From positions 5,084,001 to 5,148,000 of the forward strand of contig NZ_AP025739.1 of NCBI RefSeq assembly GCF_003574315.2: a stretch of 64,000 nucleotides of DNA. Reading direction: 5' to 3'. Shown in pieces: positions 50,486-60,539 of this stretch. Numbering within the stretch: position 1 is the stretch's first letter; each line of letters begins with the position of its first letter. The translations under genes were made by a program, and so were the position numbers. Origin of the DNA: Capsulimonas corticalis. GTDB taxonomy: Bacteria; Armatimonadota; Armatimonadia; Armatimonadales; Capsulimonadaceae. A model generated the notes under the pieces. The model searched no databases. It had not been told where the DNA came from and was given only the letters and a program-made list of their open reading frames with translations.

Positions 50486-52924
50486 ATGCTCCTTTTCGGC
50501 TCCATTGCCGTTTGGGCCGGGCTGATCGCCCTGCTGGCGTCCACGGTCTGCTATCTCGCGGGCGCGAAGCAGCCGGCGCTTGCGCGGGCCGGGCGCGGCT
50601 TGTTCTTTTTCACGCTGCTTTGTATCGTGGCGGCGGCGGGGACGCTCGGGACGCTGCTGGTCACTCACCGATTCGATTCGGCGTATGTGTTTGAGCATTC
50701 GGCGCGCGCCATGGATCCGCTGTACTGGTTCCCGTCGTTTTGGGCCGGCCAGGAAGGCTCATTTCTCCTCTGGGCGTTCTGGACGGGCATTATCGGCGCG
50801 GCGCTGGCCGTCACGTCAGGGCCGGCCGAGCGCCGTGTCATGCCGGTTTTTAACGTCACGCTGCTCTTCCTCATTTCGCTGCTCGCCATTCGATCGCCAT
50901 TTCTGCCGCTGGACACGCACGGCATGCCCGCTCCCACGGAAGGGCTGGGGCTGAACCCAAACCTGGAAAACCCGTGGATGGTGATCCACCCGCCGACGCT
51001 TTTCCTGGGATTCGCCACACTGACGGTTCCGTTCGCCTTCGCCATTCAGGCGCTGATCTGGCGGGACTGGGACAACTGGCTGAAACGCGCGCTTCCCTGG
51101 GGGCTGCTCGGCTTCTCCATCATGGGCCTCGCGATGATGATGGGCGGCTACTGGGCGTATGAAATGCTGGGGTGGGGCGGCTTCTGGGCCTGGGATCCGG
51201 TCGAGAACGGCCCGTTCGTTCCGTGGATGTTCCTGCTGGGCTTTATCCATGCGGCGCAGGTCAATCGTGTTCGCGGCGGCCTGGGGCGGACGCTGCTGGC
51301 GATGGGAATCCTGCCGTATGTCACCGCGCTGTATGAGACGTTCCTGACGCGGTCGGGCGTGCTCGAGAAGTTCAGCGTCCACTCGTTTTCCACGCTGGGC
51401 GGCGTCGCGAACAATATTCTGCTCGGCGGTTTGCTGACGGCGCTTGTTGTGGGCTTCGGCCTGCTGATCTGGCGCGCTAAGAACGTTCCGACAAAGCCGA
51501 ACCAGTGGGATCAGCCGGCGACGCGTGAATTCGCGTTTCTGATGTCGATTGTGCTCTTTACGCTGTGCGCGATCATCTCAGGCGTCGGAATGTCTGCTCC
51601 GCTGATCACCGGCATCGCGCAGAAGTTCGATCCCTCCGTGCATCTCGCCTCCATCCACGAAGATTTCTATAACAAGGCGAACTTTCCGATTGCCCTGCTG
51701 CTGGCGATCGGACTGGGGCTGGGGCCGCATCTGGCGTGGCGCGAGCGCGGCAAGGCGAATGGCGACCGGCTGATGTGGGCGTACGGCGGCGCCGTCGTCC
51801 TTGCGGTTGGGTTCATGGTGCTGAGCCGGACGCTGGGGACGCCGCTGTTCGGCTTCAAGCTCGCCGTGCAGGTCCTGCTGTTCACGACATCGGCGTTCGC
51901 GCTGATCGCCAACGCGCTTCTTTTGCGCCAGATCAAGCCCGCCGGCCAGAAACATATCAATGTCTGGACCGCCGGCGGCGCGCTGTCGCATGTCGGCGCG
52001 GCCCTGCTGCTGATCGGGATCGTGAGCCTGGCGACGTTCGTCCAGAAGGATCCCAATGTGCTGCTGGTGCAGGGGAAACCGCAGAGCGTGCTGGACGGTC
52101 GGTACACGATGACGTATCTGGGGCAGACGTCCGACTTCAATAAAGACAAGCACAACGCCCTGCGCTTCCATGTCGTTTCCAAGGACAAGCGGGAAGATTT
52201 TACGGCGCTGATGCCGTTCGCCATGCGGGCGATTCAAGGCGGCGAGAAGAAGCTCTTCGGGCACCCGGCGATTGTCCACCACGCCGGCGGCGACCTGTAT
52301 CTGTCGCTCAAGGACGGTCCCGACCTGTTCTATAAGACGCCGCTGTTCCAGCCAAAGATCAAGCTGGGCGGCGAGGCGCATGTCCACGGCTATACGCTCA
52401 AATTCGTTCGGTTCGACCGCGATCCGGCGGCGGCGGCGTTTGTGCAGCAGACAGGCCAGATGCCCGACGTCTTTCCGGTCAACGGCGTGGTCGAAGTGAC
52501 GTATCAGGGCAAGACCACCACGGTTTCGCCGCAGTTCGTAACCCACAAAGACAACCCGGCGATGCCTGATTCGCCCGAGCTGCCCTTGCCGGGCGGCTGG
52601 CTGATCTCATTCAATGGGATGAATGCCGGCAGCGCCGACGCTTCGAATCCGAACGCGGGCGCGATGACGGAGGCGGGATCGTTCGCGCTGCGGGAAGACA
52701 GCGGGCCGCCGGCGGAGGCGTTCCAATTGGAAGTTTCGACTCGGCCGATGATCAATTTGGTCTGGATCGGGACGATGCTGCTGGTCTTGGGCGGTCTTTT
52801 GAGCATGCGGCGGCGCATGAACGAGGCGCGCGTGGCGGCGTCCGAGCCCGATGTCGAGGCGGCGGCTCCCAAAGTTCCGGCGCGCGGCGCCCGCGCAAAA
52901 CGGCAGCCCGCGCGGGTAAGATAA
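50486..52924 (+). CDS. ccmF: Heme lyase CcmF
   Basis: 812 aa, large membrane protein of the heme-lyase step. The WWD-type motif GGFWAWDPVENGPFVPW is present, as are WAGQEGSFLLW near the N-terminus and PPTLFLGF. Extra-cytoplasmic C-terminal segments (from ~530) carry a beta-rich part typical of the CcmF periplasmic domain, and the end is basic. No ccmH or ccmG homologue follows; panD is next. Confidence 0.95.
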   Translation: MLLFGSIAVWAGLIALLASTVCYLAGAKQPALARAGRGLFFFTLLCIVAAAGTLGTLLVTHRFDSAYVFEHSARAMDPLYWFPSFWAGQEGSFLLWAFWTGIIGAALAVTSGPAERRVMPVFNVTLLFLISLLAIRSPFLPLDTHGMPAPTEGLGLNPNLENPWMVIHPPTLFLGFATLTVPFAFAIQALIWRDWDNWLKRALPWGLLGFSIMGLAMMMGGYWAYEMLGWGGFWAWDPVENGPFVPWMFLLGFIHAAQVNRVRGGLGRTLLAMGILPYVTALYETFLTRSGVLEKFSVHSFSTLGGVANNILLGGLLTALVVGFGLLIWRAKNVPTKPNQWDQPATREFAFLMSIVLFTLCAIISGVGMSAPLITGIAQKFDPSVHLASIHEDFYNKANFPIALLLAIGLGLGPHLAWRERGKANGDRLMWAYGGAVVLAVGFMVLSRTLGTPLFGFKLAVQVLLFTTSAFALIANALLLRQIKPAGQKHINVWTAGGALSHVGAALLLIGIVSLATFVQKDPNVLLVQGKPQSVLDGRYTMTYLGQTSDFNKDKHNALRFHVVSKDKREDFTALMPFAMRAIQGGEKKLFGHPAIVHHAGGDLYLSLKDGPDLFYKTPLFQPKIKLGGEAHVHGYTLKFVRFDRDPAAAAFVQQTGQMPDVFPVNGVVEVTYQGKTTTVSPQFVTHKDNPAMPDSPELPLPGGWLISFNGMNAGSADASNPNAGAMTEAGSFALREDSGPPAEAFQLEVSTRPMINLVWIGTMLLVLGGLLSMRRRMNEARVAASEPDVEAAAPKVPARGARAKRQPARVR

Positions 52925-52991
52925 TGGCAGGCGCATGGCGGAACCGGCGCAGGGGCCGGCGGCGATGCGCGGGAAAGGAAGAGTCGATGTT

Positions 52992-53339
52992 ATGCAACTG
53001 CGCCAGCTGCTAAAGAGCAAAATCCACCGGGCGACCGTCACCGAGGCGGACCTGTCTTATATCGGATCCATCACGATCGATTCGCTGCTTTTGGAGGCCG
53101 TCGATCTGTGGACGGGAGAACTGGTGCACGTTTGGAATGTGACCAACGGCGAGCGTTTTACGACTTATGCGCTTGCGGGCGAGCCAGGCTCCGGCATCAT
53201 TCGGATCAATGGGGCGGGGGCGCATAAGGCGCGCGTCGGCGATGTCGTGATCGTCGCGTCGTTCCTCCTCTCCGATGAACCCGTCGTTCCCAAGGCGATC
53301 CTCGTGGACGAGGATAATCGCTTTGTCAAAAATTTGTAA
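52992..53339 (+). CDS. panD: Aspartate 1-decarboxylase
   Basis: 115 aa. PanD makes beta-alanine for pantothenate. KSKIHRATVTEADLSYIGSI matches the family, with the self-processing Gly25-Ser26 bond forming the pyruvoyl group. The ATG at 52992 has AAGGAAG upstream and gives the family N-terminus; a longer frame from 52935 is less likely. No neighbouring pantothenate gene (panB, panC) is in the window. Confidence 0.95.
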   Translation: MQLRQLLKSKIHRATVTEADLSYIGSITIDSLLLEAVDLWTGELVHVWNVTNGERFTTYALAGEPGSGIIRINGAGAHKARVGDVVIVASFLLSDEPVVPKAILVDEDNRFVKNL

Positions 53340-53397
53340 GGTTTTCCGAGTAAGATTTTAAGAGTTGGCGAGTCCATCAGGAATTTGTGACCCCGTT

Positions 53398-53763
53398 ATG
53401 TTTGAGATACGAGTAGAAAAAACCATCGCCTGCGCGCATCGCTTGTTCGACTACAATGGTCCCTGCGAAGAGCTGCACGGGCACAATTATCGAATCGAAG
53501 TGGCTTACGCCGGTACCGAACTGGACCGGTTCGGCATGCTGATCGACTTTACGGACGTCAAGCGCGTTTTCAATGGCGTGCTGGAGACTCTGGACCATAA
53601 ATATTTGAACGATCTGCCGGCCTTCAAAGACCTCTCGCCGTCGGCGGAGAACATCGCCAAGCATGTCTATGATGAGCTGAAGCGCGAGACGTTCGAGCGT
53701 GGAACGCTGGTGAGCGTTTCCGTGTGGGAGACGCCCACGCAGGTAGCCGTCTATCGCGAATAG
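53398..53763 (+). CDS. queD: 6-carboxytetrahydropterin synthase QueD (PTPS family)
   Basis: 121 aa. Zn ligands are visible in ACAHRL and HGHNY; the catalytic Cys is in GPCEELHGH. QueD makes the pterin precursor of queuosine. Start at 53398 has no strong Shine-Dalgarno; a frame from 53365 would add 11 residues. Together with queG (36.5 kb), it shows that the queuosine pathway is present but dispersed. Confidence 0.93.
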   Translation: MFEIRVEKTIACAHRLFDYNGPCEELHGHNYRIEVAYAGTELDRFGMLIDFTDVKRVFNGVLETLDHKYLNDLPAFKDLSPSAENIAKHVYDELKRETFERGTLVSVSVWETPTQVAVYRE

Positions 53764-53783
53764 CGAATTCCCCCTGTCAGAGA

Positions 53784-53816
53784 AGCCGTCCGGACATTGT
53801 CCGGGCGGCTTTTTTG
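53784..53816 (+). terminator. Terminator after queD
   Basis: Stem AGCCGTCCGGA (53784-53794) with TCCGGGCGGCT (53800-53810), loop CATTG, one G-T pair, followed by TTTTTG. Confidence 0.8.
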
Positions 53817-53863
53817 TTTCCCGTCCCGGTAAAAGTATGGTAGAAATGGGATGGGGGTAAGGG

Positions 53864-54133
53864 ATGGATATCGCTCAGGTTCTCGATTTGGCTCGTAGCG
53901 CCATTGTGGTGGTGCTGCAATTGACGGCGCCGATTCTCGTGCTGACTCTTGTGGTCGGCGTGCTGGTCAGCTTGTTTCAGGCCGTCACGCAAATTCAGGA
54001 ACAGACGCTCTCGTTTGTCCCGAAGATCGTGATCATGATCGGCTGTATCGTCGTTCTTGGCCCGTGGATGCTTCAGTCCGTGGTCGGCTTTACGACGCGG
54101 ATGTTCAGCAGTCTGCCCACCGTGATCCATTAA
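53864..54133 (+). CDS. fliQ: Flagellar export apparatus protein FliQ
   Basis: 89 aa, two membrane helices. The family pattern is clear: DLARSAIVVVLQLTAPILVLTL, VGVLVSLFQAVTQIQEQTL and the final VSL-like FVPKIVIM helix. Part of the type III flagellar export gate. GGGGTAAGGG lies directly before the ATG. First of the fliQ-fliR-flhB unit. Confidence 0.94.
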   Translation: MDIAQVLDLARSAIVVVLQLTAPILVLTLVVGVLVSLFQAVTQIQEQTLSFVPKIVIMIGCIVVLGPWMLQSVVGFTTRMFSSLPTVIH

Positions 54134-54144
54134 AACCCAATCTC

Positions 54145-54936
54145 ATGTTCGATAACCTTACGGCGATCTCCGCCGGCGAATTTTGGCAGTTCTTGCAGGT
54201 CTTTGCGCGGGTCACGTCGCTGTTTGTCACCGCCCCGGTGTTCGGCAATCGCGAGGTGCCGAGCCAGGTCAAAATCGCGCTGTCCGCCGTGATTTCATTT
54301 ACGGTGCTGCCGGTCGTCCAGTCGACTCTGGACAAGCAGGTTCCCGCCGATCTTTACAGTACGGTCAGTAATTTGCTGATACAGATCGCGATCGGCCTGC
54401 TGATCGGTCTGGTCGTCTCATTTCTCTTTGTCGCTGTACGCGTGGCGGGGAGCATCATCGATTACCAGATGGGCTTCACCCAGGCGTCCACGTTCAATCC
54501 GCAGTTCAATGAGACCGTTTCGCCGATCTCGAACTTCCAGTACCAGTATTCCCTGGTCCTGTATTTGCTGGGAAATGGGCACTGGCTGATGCTGGCGGCG
54601 CTGGTGCACTCCTTTGTCCGTCTGCCGGCGGCGCAGATGATCTTCAATGAGAACTCGCGCCTGGTGATGACGGATCTGATGTTTCAGTTCCTCGTGGCCG
54701 GCGTGCAGATCGCCGCGCCCAGCGCCGCCGTTCTGCTGATCACGGATATCGCGTTCGCGCTGCTGAACCGGGCGATGCCGCAGATGCAGGTGTTTTACGT
54801 GGGCGCTCCCGTCAAAATCCTGGTCGGCTTGACCGTTGTGATCGCCGTCATTCCCCTGTTCACGCTGGTCGTCGGCCATCTCGTGATCAGCTCGCCGGAT
54901 GACATCTTTACCGCGCTGCGCGCGTTTCATCACTGA
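54145..54936 (+). CDS. fliR: Flagellar export apparatus protein FliR
   Basis: 263 aa, about six helices. FliR family features: RVTSLFVTAPVFGNREVPSQVK, AGSIIDYQMGF, and a C-terminal FLVAGVQIAAPSAAVLLITD stretch. The ATG at 54145 lies 11 bp after fliQ. A longer frame from 54064 would overlap fliQ and is rejected. Confidence 0.94.
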   Translation: MFDNLTAISAGEFWQFLQVFARVTSLFVTAPVFGNREVPSQVKIALSAVISFTVLPVVQSTLDKQVPADLYSTVSNLLIQIAIGLLIGLVVSFLFVAVRVAGSIIDYQMGFTQASTFNPQFNETVSPISNFQYQYSLVLYLLGNGHWLMLAALVHSFVRLPAAQMIFNENSRLVMTDLMFQFLVAGVQIAAPSAAVLLITDIAFALLNRAMPQMQVFYVGAPVKILVGLTVVIAVIPLFTLVVGHLVISSPDDIFTALRAFHH

Positions 54937-54951
54937 CACTGAGGATCCGTC

Positions 54952-56025
54952 ATGCCGGAAGGCGAAGAAAAATCATTTGCGGCGTCGCCGCGCAAACGCG
55001 AGGAAGCGCGCAAGCAGGGGCAGGTCGCGAAGTCTCCCGATCTCTCCACGGCCGCCGTGCTGCTGGCGCTGGTCAGCGTCATGCACGTGGCGCTGCCGGG
55101 TGTCGCCGGCCAGTCGCTGATCTCCAATATCCAATCGGCGTTTTTGTTCAATCCTCATGACGCCGAGTTTAACTTCAACACGGTGCACATCTGGCAGATG
55201 CGGGCGCTGCTCTGGACAGGGCGCATCGTTGTGCCCGCGCTGCTGATCGCCACGGTGCTGGGCGTGGTGGCGAACGTCGGCCAGGTTGGATTTGCCGTAA
55301 CGCCGGAAGCGATGGCGCCGAAGTGGGATCGGGTCAATCCGATCAACGGCTTGAAGCGCCTGTTCTCCGCGCGTGGCTTTGTGGAGCTGGCCAAGGGGAT
55401 CGCCAAAATGGCGATCGTCGCCGGCATCTGTTACTCCGTCATTCGCGACGCCCTGGCGGACGGCACGATCATCAAGCTGATGGGCGTCTCTCTCCCCGTC
55501 ACCATGAGCGCGGTCGGCGCCATTCTCTGGACGATCGGTATCCGCGTTTCCGTCTGGCTGTTCCTGCTGGCCGCCGCCGACTACGCCTATCAAAAATACG
55601 ACCTCGAGAAGAATCTCAAGATGACCCTCACGGAAGTGAAGGATGAGATGAAACAAAGCGAGGGCGATCCGCAGATGAAGGCGAAGGTCCGGAAGATGCA
55701 GCGGGAAATGGCGGGCAAGCGCATGATGAAAGATGTGCCGACCGCCGACGTGGTGGTGACGAACCCCACGCACTTCGCCGTCGCGTTGAAGTACGACGAG
55801 GCGTCCGGCGCCCCGATCGTCGTCGCCAAGGGGCAGGACTTGATCGCCCAGAAGATCAAAGAGATCGCGCGTGAAAACCGGGTTCCGATCGTCGAAAACA
55901 AGCTTCTCGCCAGGCGTCTCCACAAAGTCGTCGAGATCGGCCAGCAAATCCCGGGCGATATGTACGAGGCCGTCGCCCAGGTCCTGGCGTTTGTCTACCG
56001 AACCTATGGCCGCCGCCGGCGCTAA
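54952..56025 (+). CDS. flhB: Flagellar export switch protein FlhB
   Basis: 357 aa. N-terminal KSFAASPRKREEARKQGQVA and four membrane helices, then the cytoplasmic domain with autocleavage motif N271-P-T-H274 in VVTNPTHFAVALKYD. Cleavage switches export from hook to filament. It is 15 bp after fliR. No flhA or flhF follows; the next gene is a TPR protein, so the rest of the flagellar regulon is elsewhere. Confidence 0.95.
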   Translation: MPEGEEKSFAASPRKREEARKQGQVAKSPDLSTAAVLLALVSVMHVALPGVAGQSLISNIQSAFLFNPHDAEFNFNTVHIWQMRALLWTGRIVVPALLIATVLGVVANVGQVGFAVTPEAMAPKWDRVNPINGLKRLFSARGFVELAKGIAKMAIVAGICYSVIRDALADGTIIKLMGVSLPVTMSAVGAILWTIGIRVSVWLFLLAAADYAYQKYDLEKNLKMTLTEVKDEMKQSEGDPQMKAKVRKMQREMAGKRMMKDVPTADVVVTNPTHFAVALKYDEASGAPIVVAKGQDLIAQKIKEIARENRVPIVENKLLARRLHKVVEIGQQIPGDMYEAVAQVLAFVYRTYGRRRR

Positions 56026-56288
56026 CCCTCACCCGTAAACGCTTGCTTCCGCGGACGCCCGGGCATCCTGACCTCCAAGCTCCCAAATTGGGGGCAGGAG
56101 GCAGGCGTTTAATGAAAATCAGTCACCTTCCACATGCCTCGCGAAGAAGGAAACCATTCGTTTCGTCGCGAACATAGCTATTGAGCGAGCGCTTCCCCGT
56201 TCGACCACTGGCGGCGCTCGACTTCTGTCGTGTCGTCTTTCCATTTTTCGTCTAGAAGTTTACGTTCGTTTTGAATATAGGATGATTC
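56026..56288. other. 263-bp gap between flhB and the TPR gene
   Basis: Contains a degenerate hairpin (56072-56101) around CTCCCAAATTGGGG, resembling one arm of the MITE-like element at 30.7 kb, preceded by a CCCTCACCC stretch. No open reading frame with a plausible start is seen. No clear promoter for the downstream gene was found. Confidence 0.4.
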
Positions 56289-58661
56289 GTGATGATATGC
56301 TCATATTGCGGCGCACGAACGAATCCCGGCGCCGTCGTCTGCAATAACTGCGGGGTAATCCTGCGGGCGGGCGACACAGAAAAGCGTTTGCCAAAACCCG
56401 CAGTCAAGCGCGGCTCCTTGGTTCGTATTGCGGCAATCGCTGTCGCGGCGATTGCCGGCGCGATTGTCGGAAAGCTAATGATCGGCGTCTTGCTCCATGT
56501 GCCGCCGGCCGCTGGAACAGCGATCGGCGCGGTGATGGGCGCGGCCCTGGTGTACGTGGTGAGCGGCGCCAAGTTCTTGTACTACTCCAACCTCTATCGG
56601 ACACGGCACGCCTTTTTGCAGTCTCGTATTCGTAATGTCTTGTCCTCCTCGGAGCAGAAATACGAGAAGGTCTTGGAGAAGAACGCCACCGCCGAGGCGC
56701 GTTTGAGCCTGGCGGTGGCGCACTTGCTGCAAGACGAGGTCGAAAAAAGCGTTCAGGAGTTCCAGCGCGCCCAGAAGATGGGCGCCAAGGAGCCTCCGTT
56801 CTTCAACAACGCCGGCGTGGCGCTCGCACGGCGCGGCAGCATTCCGCAGTCCGTGGAGATGTTCCAGCGCGCCTCCAGTCTGAACGGCCACCACGGCGAG
56901 CCGCACGCGAACCTTGCTCACGCGATCGTGCAGTCGGCGGAGGCGGTCGATGAACTCAATACGGAGCGCGCGCTCGCGGAAGTTCAATGTACGGTGGAGA
57001 TTGACGGCGACAAGCCCATCTACCATGACTGGAAAGGGCTGATCCTGTGCCGCGCGAAAAAATACGATCTGGCGATCGACGAGTTTAACAAAGCGATCAA
57101 TTGCCCGGGATACACGAAGTTTACTCGCGCTGACGCGCACAACAATATCGCCGTGGCTCTCTTCATGAAGGGCGATATTCGCGGCGCCATGACGGAAGTC
57201 CAGTCCGCCTTGCGGCTTGATCCCAGCCACGGCCGCGCGCTGTCCAACCTCGGTGTTTTGACGCTGCTGCAAGGCAACGCCGCGACGGGCTTGGAGACTC
57301 TTCAGGCCGCGCGCAAGCTCGATCCTAAGAGCGCGCCGGTGCGCAACAATCTTGGCTACGGCATGTGCCGGGTCGGCGCCGTCAACGAGGGAATCCGGGA
57401 GTTCCGTGAGGGGATCCTGCTCGATCCGGGGATCTTCGAGCCTTACTACAATCTTGGTAAGATCTACATCGACGCCGATGTTTTGGAGGTCGCCGAGCGG
57501 AACCTGGTTCGCGCCATGCAGCTCAACAGCCAATCGTGGGAGACGCTGGTGGCGATGGCGTTGATCCGTCTGCATCAGGAACAGATGGACGCGGCTCTGG
57601 AACTGCTGACGGACGCCAATAACATCTCGAAGAAGCAGCCGTTAACGCTGGCGACGATGGGTATCTGCCATACGCGTCTTGGAAATTACAAGCTGGCCGC
57701 GCGTCTGCTTCTGGAGGCTTCGGAGCTCGACCCCGGCAATTCCGAGTTCCACGCGCATCTGGGCTGGCTTTATATCCATGAGGACAGCATCACGGTCGCG
57801 GGCGAGCGCTTTAGCGAAGCCATCTCCATCGATTCGAAGATCCCGGAGTATCACAATAATATCGGACTTTGTCAGATCAGCAACGGCGCTTACGACGCAG
57901 CTCTGACCAGCTTCCGCAAGTGCGAATCGCTGAATCCGGACTTTACCAAGACGCATTACCACCTCGGATATGTGTTTGCGCTCCAGAAGAATTTGGATCT
58001 GGCCGTCAAGGAATGGGAACAAACGGTGCGGGTAGAAGGGGCGTTCGCGGACGGGCACGTAAACCTGGGCGTCGCCTACTATCAAAAGGAAAACTACGAT
58101 AAGGCGGGGGTGGAGTTCCGGCGCGTCATCGGTCTGCGGCAGGACCGCATGGAGGACTTCTCCAACCTGGCGCTGGCGCTATCCAAACAAGGGATCTCGA
58201 TCCGAAAGGCGAGCCGCACCAAAGACGACGCCAAGTGGAAAGAATCCGTGGAGCGGCATAAGCAGGCGCTCGATATGTTCGACCGCGCTCTGGCGCTCGA
58301 CCCGAAAAACGTCATGCTGCACTCCAACCGGGGACTTTCCTGCTTCTTTGCGAACCGCCCGGAGGACGCCATGCAGGAGTGGGCCATCGTCAGCAAGATC
58401 GACCCGAACTACGCCCGAAAGCGCGAAAAGAAACAGCAGAGCGAGTTTGACGACTCCGCTGTCGGTTTTGTATCGCTCAATCTTCTGGACCGTGTGGCGA
58501 CCATCAAGCCGCGCACTGCGGATTACGTTTATCAGCTCTCGCCCGGCTACGATACGGACAGTTGGGACCTGATGATCGACGACGCCGCGATGAAGGATAT
58601 TCCTGAACTCAATCGGCAGTCGCGCCAGCTGGAGCGTAGCCTTCAGGCATTGACACTGTAA
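56289..58661 (+). CDS. Zinc-ribbon, membrane-anchored TPR-repeat protein
   Basis: 790 aa. N-terminal zinc ribbon with C4-SY-C7 and C18-NN-C21; two membrane helices (~43-65, ~72-93); then about 15 TPR-like repeats from ~125 to ~700 (patterns like ALRLDPSHGRALSNLGVL). The C-terminal ~80 residues have no recognised motif. Start: GTG at 56289 or ATG at 56292 (three bases apart). The layout is seen in various Gram-positive and Chloroflexi-like genomes; a scaffolding or secretion-related role is plausible but unproven. It lies just downstream of the flagellar export genes, so a link to flagella is possible. Confidence 0.85.
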   Translation: MMICSYCGARTNPGAVVCNNCGVILRAGDTEKRLPKPAVKRGSLVRIAAIAVAAIAGAIVGKLMIGVLLHVPPAAGTAIGAVMGAALVYVVSGAKFLYYSNLYRTRHAFLQSRIRNVLSSSEQKYEKVLEKNATAEARLSLAVAHLLQDEVEKSVQEFQRAQKMGAKEPPFFNNAGVALARRGSIPQSVEMFQRASSLNGHHGEPHANLAHAIVQSAEAVDELNTERALAEVQCTVEIDGDKPIYHDWKGLILCRAKKYDLAIDEFNKAINCPGYTKFTRADAHNNIAVALFMKGDIRGAMTEVQSALRLDPSHGRALSNLGVLTLLQGNAATGLETLQAARKLDPKSAPVRNNLGYGMCRVGAVNEGIREFREGILLDPGIFEPYYNLGKIYIDADVLEVAERNLVRAMQLNSQSWETLVAMALIRLHQEQMDAALELLTDANNISKKQPLTLATMGICHTRLGNYKLAARLLLEASELDPGNSEFHAHLGWLYIHEDSITVAGERFSEAISIDSKIPEYHNNIGLCQISNGAYDAALTSFRKCESLNPDFTKTHYHLGYVFALQKNLDLAVKEWEQTVRVEGAFADGHVNLGVAYYQKENYDKAGVEFRRVIGLRQDRMEDFSNLALALSKQGISIRKASRTKDDAKWKESVERHKQALDMFDRALALDPKNVMLHSNRGLSCFFANRPEDAMQEWAIVSKIDPNYARKREKKQQSEFDDSAVGFVSLNLLDRVATIKPRTADYVYQLSPGYDTDSWDLMIDDAAMKDIPELNRQSRQLERSLQALTL

Positions 58662-58670
58662 GAGAACCTG

Positions 58671-58709
58671 AAAAAAGCCCCGTCTCATCATTGAGACGGG
58701 GCTTTTTTT
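58671..58709. terminator. Strong bidirectional terminator
   Basis: A 17-bp perfect stem (58671-58687 with 58692-58708), loop TCAT, flanked by an A-run on the left and a T-run on the right. It ends both the TPR gene and the convergent gene at 58721. Confidence 0.9.
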
Positions 58710-58720
58710 GTGGCCGGCGA

Positions 58721-59242
58721 TCAGCGCGAGCTCATATGCCGAAAGTCTTGATTGCCGCCGTCATTTCGACTGTCCTGGCGGGAGCGGCTCTGGTAGCCGC
58801 CAGTCTGATAATCGCCGCTTCGATCGCGGGAATTGCCGCTGCTCCATCCCTCCGGGCAGCTGCGATTGTTCGTATTATTGTAATTGTAACGATTGTCGTT
58901 ACGATCGTAATCGCTGTCCTGGTTGTTTTGACGATCCCGGTTATATTGGTCGTCATAGGAATAATTCCCGCTGTCATCGCGATGATAGCGTCCACGCCAG
59001 TTGCGCTCATTTTCCTTCTTGCGCGCATCGTCAGACTGCTTCGCGGCGACGGCCGCGCCAGCGCCCAGCACCAGCGCCGCGGTTGTCTTATGATTGACCA
59101 GCGCGTAGACTGCGGCCGCGCCGAGAGCGATGGCCGTATTTTTGCTGCCTTCGGCGCTCGCCTGCGCCGCAATCGGCGAGCCCAGGCCCGCGATTGAGAT
59201 CAGGGCCGCGCCCGCCGCCCACATTCGCATACTCTTCATCAT
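58721..59242 (-). CDS. Secreted low-complexity Asn/Asp/Arg/Tyr-rich protein
   Basis: 173 aa, not recognised. The ATG at 59242 is preceded by AAGGTGGAAG. The N-terminus (MMKSMRMWAAGAALISIAGL) is a signal-peptide-like segment cleaved near AQA-S (residues ~24-29), followed by a second hydrophobic stretch (~38-68) that could be a membrane helix. The C-terminal ~90 residues are rich in N, D, R, Y, S and Q (e.g. NRYNYNNTNNRSC), with only one Cys. This resembles disordered surface/extracellular proteins. The opposite strand also reads open as a hydrophobic frame; that is an artefact of this composition. Confidence 0.7.
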   Translation of the reverse strand: MMKSMRMWAAGAALISIAGLGSPIAAQASAEGSKNTAIALGAAAVYALVNHKTTAALVLGAGAAVAAKQSDDARKKENERNWRGRYHRDDSGNYSYDDQYNRDRQNNQDSDYDRNDNRYNYNNTNNRSCPEGWSSGNSRDRSGDYQTGGYQSRSRQDSRNDGGNQDFRHMSSR

Positions 59243-59428
59243 CTTCTTCCACCTTCCACCGGACTGCTGAATAATGTACATATTCGACTATGTGTCCTCT
59301 GGAAATGTTCCGGCTCTGGTCCTAACGAAAATAGGACCTTGCCGCGCGCTCCATGGGACTTTCGCCTCATGTGTGATCCCTCTGATTTTGATATCATCAG
59401 ACCAGCAAAAAACACGGAGGCGGACGCA

Positions 59429-59566
59429 ATGGATATCTGGAATTCGGTGCAGTGGGATGTTTTGTTTGGGTATGCGGCGCACGATTGTTCGTGCATGATC
59501 CTGGCGGCCAGCGCGCTGATGATGGCGCTGGCCGTTTGGGGGAGACTTGTCTGGAAACGTGGTTAA
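59429..59566 (+). CDS. Small membrane protein (45 aa)
   Basis: Not recognised. GGAGG (59416-59420) is 8 nt from the ATG at 59429, which supports translation. One membrane helix (~20-38, SCMILAASALMMALAVWGRL) and a short basic end VWKRG. It is convergent with fabI, whose stop is 8 bp downstream. Confidence 0.65.
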   Translation: MDIWNSVQWDVLFGYAAHDCSCMILAASALMMALAVWGRLVWKRG

Positions 59567-59574
59567 CCGAAGGG

Positions 59575-60348
<774 letters not shown>

Positions 60349-60386
60349 TGATGCATCGCTCCTTTCGGGCTTCCGCCCGCCCGGTG

Positions 60387-60416
60387 AGTTTATTCCAAAA
60401 AGCCGGCATGTGTCAA
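60387..60416 (-). promoter_or_regulatory. fabI promoter
   Basis: Minus strand: TTGACA (60416-60411), 18-bp spacer, TAAACT (60392-60387). Predicted leader of ~30 nt. Confidence 0.5.
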
Positions 60417-60539
60417 GGCGGGGTGAGCAAATGCAAGCGTCGGGGATAAGCCACGCCGTGCGTTTTGACATGCGAAGGAAAACCCGTCATGCTCGTCGAA
60501 CACTGGCCGCAGACTGTCACCCCAGGAGCGCAAGTTTTT

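Noticed and set aside
58691-59197. Hydrophobic plus-strand open frame
   Set aside because: It looks like a multi-helix membrane protein, but it is the complement of the Asn/Asp-rich minus-strand gene that has a good Shine-Dalgarno and a signal peptide.
60465-60470. TTGACA upstream of the M20 peptidase
   Set aside because: The matching -10 positions read CATGCT or worse; kept out as a promoter.
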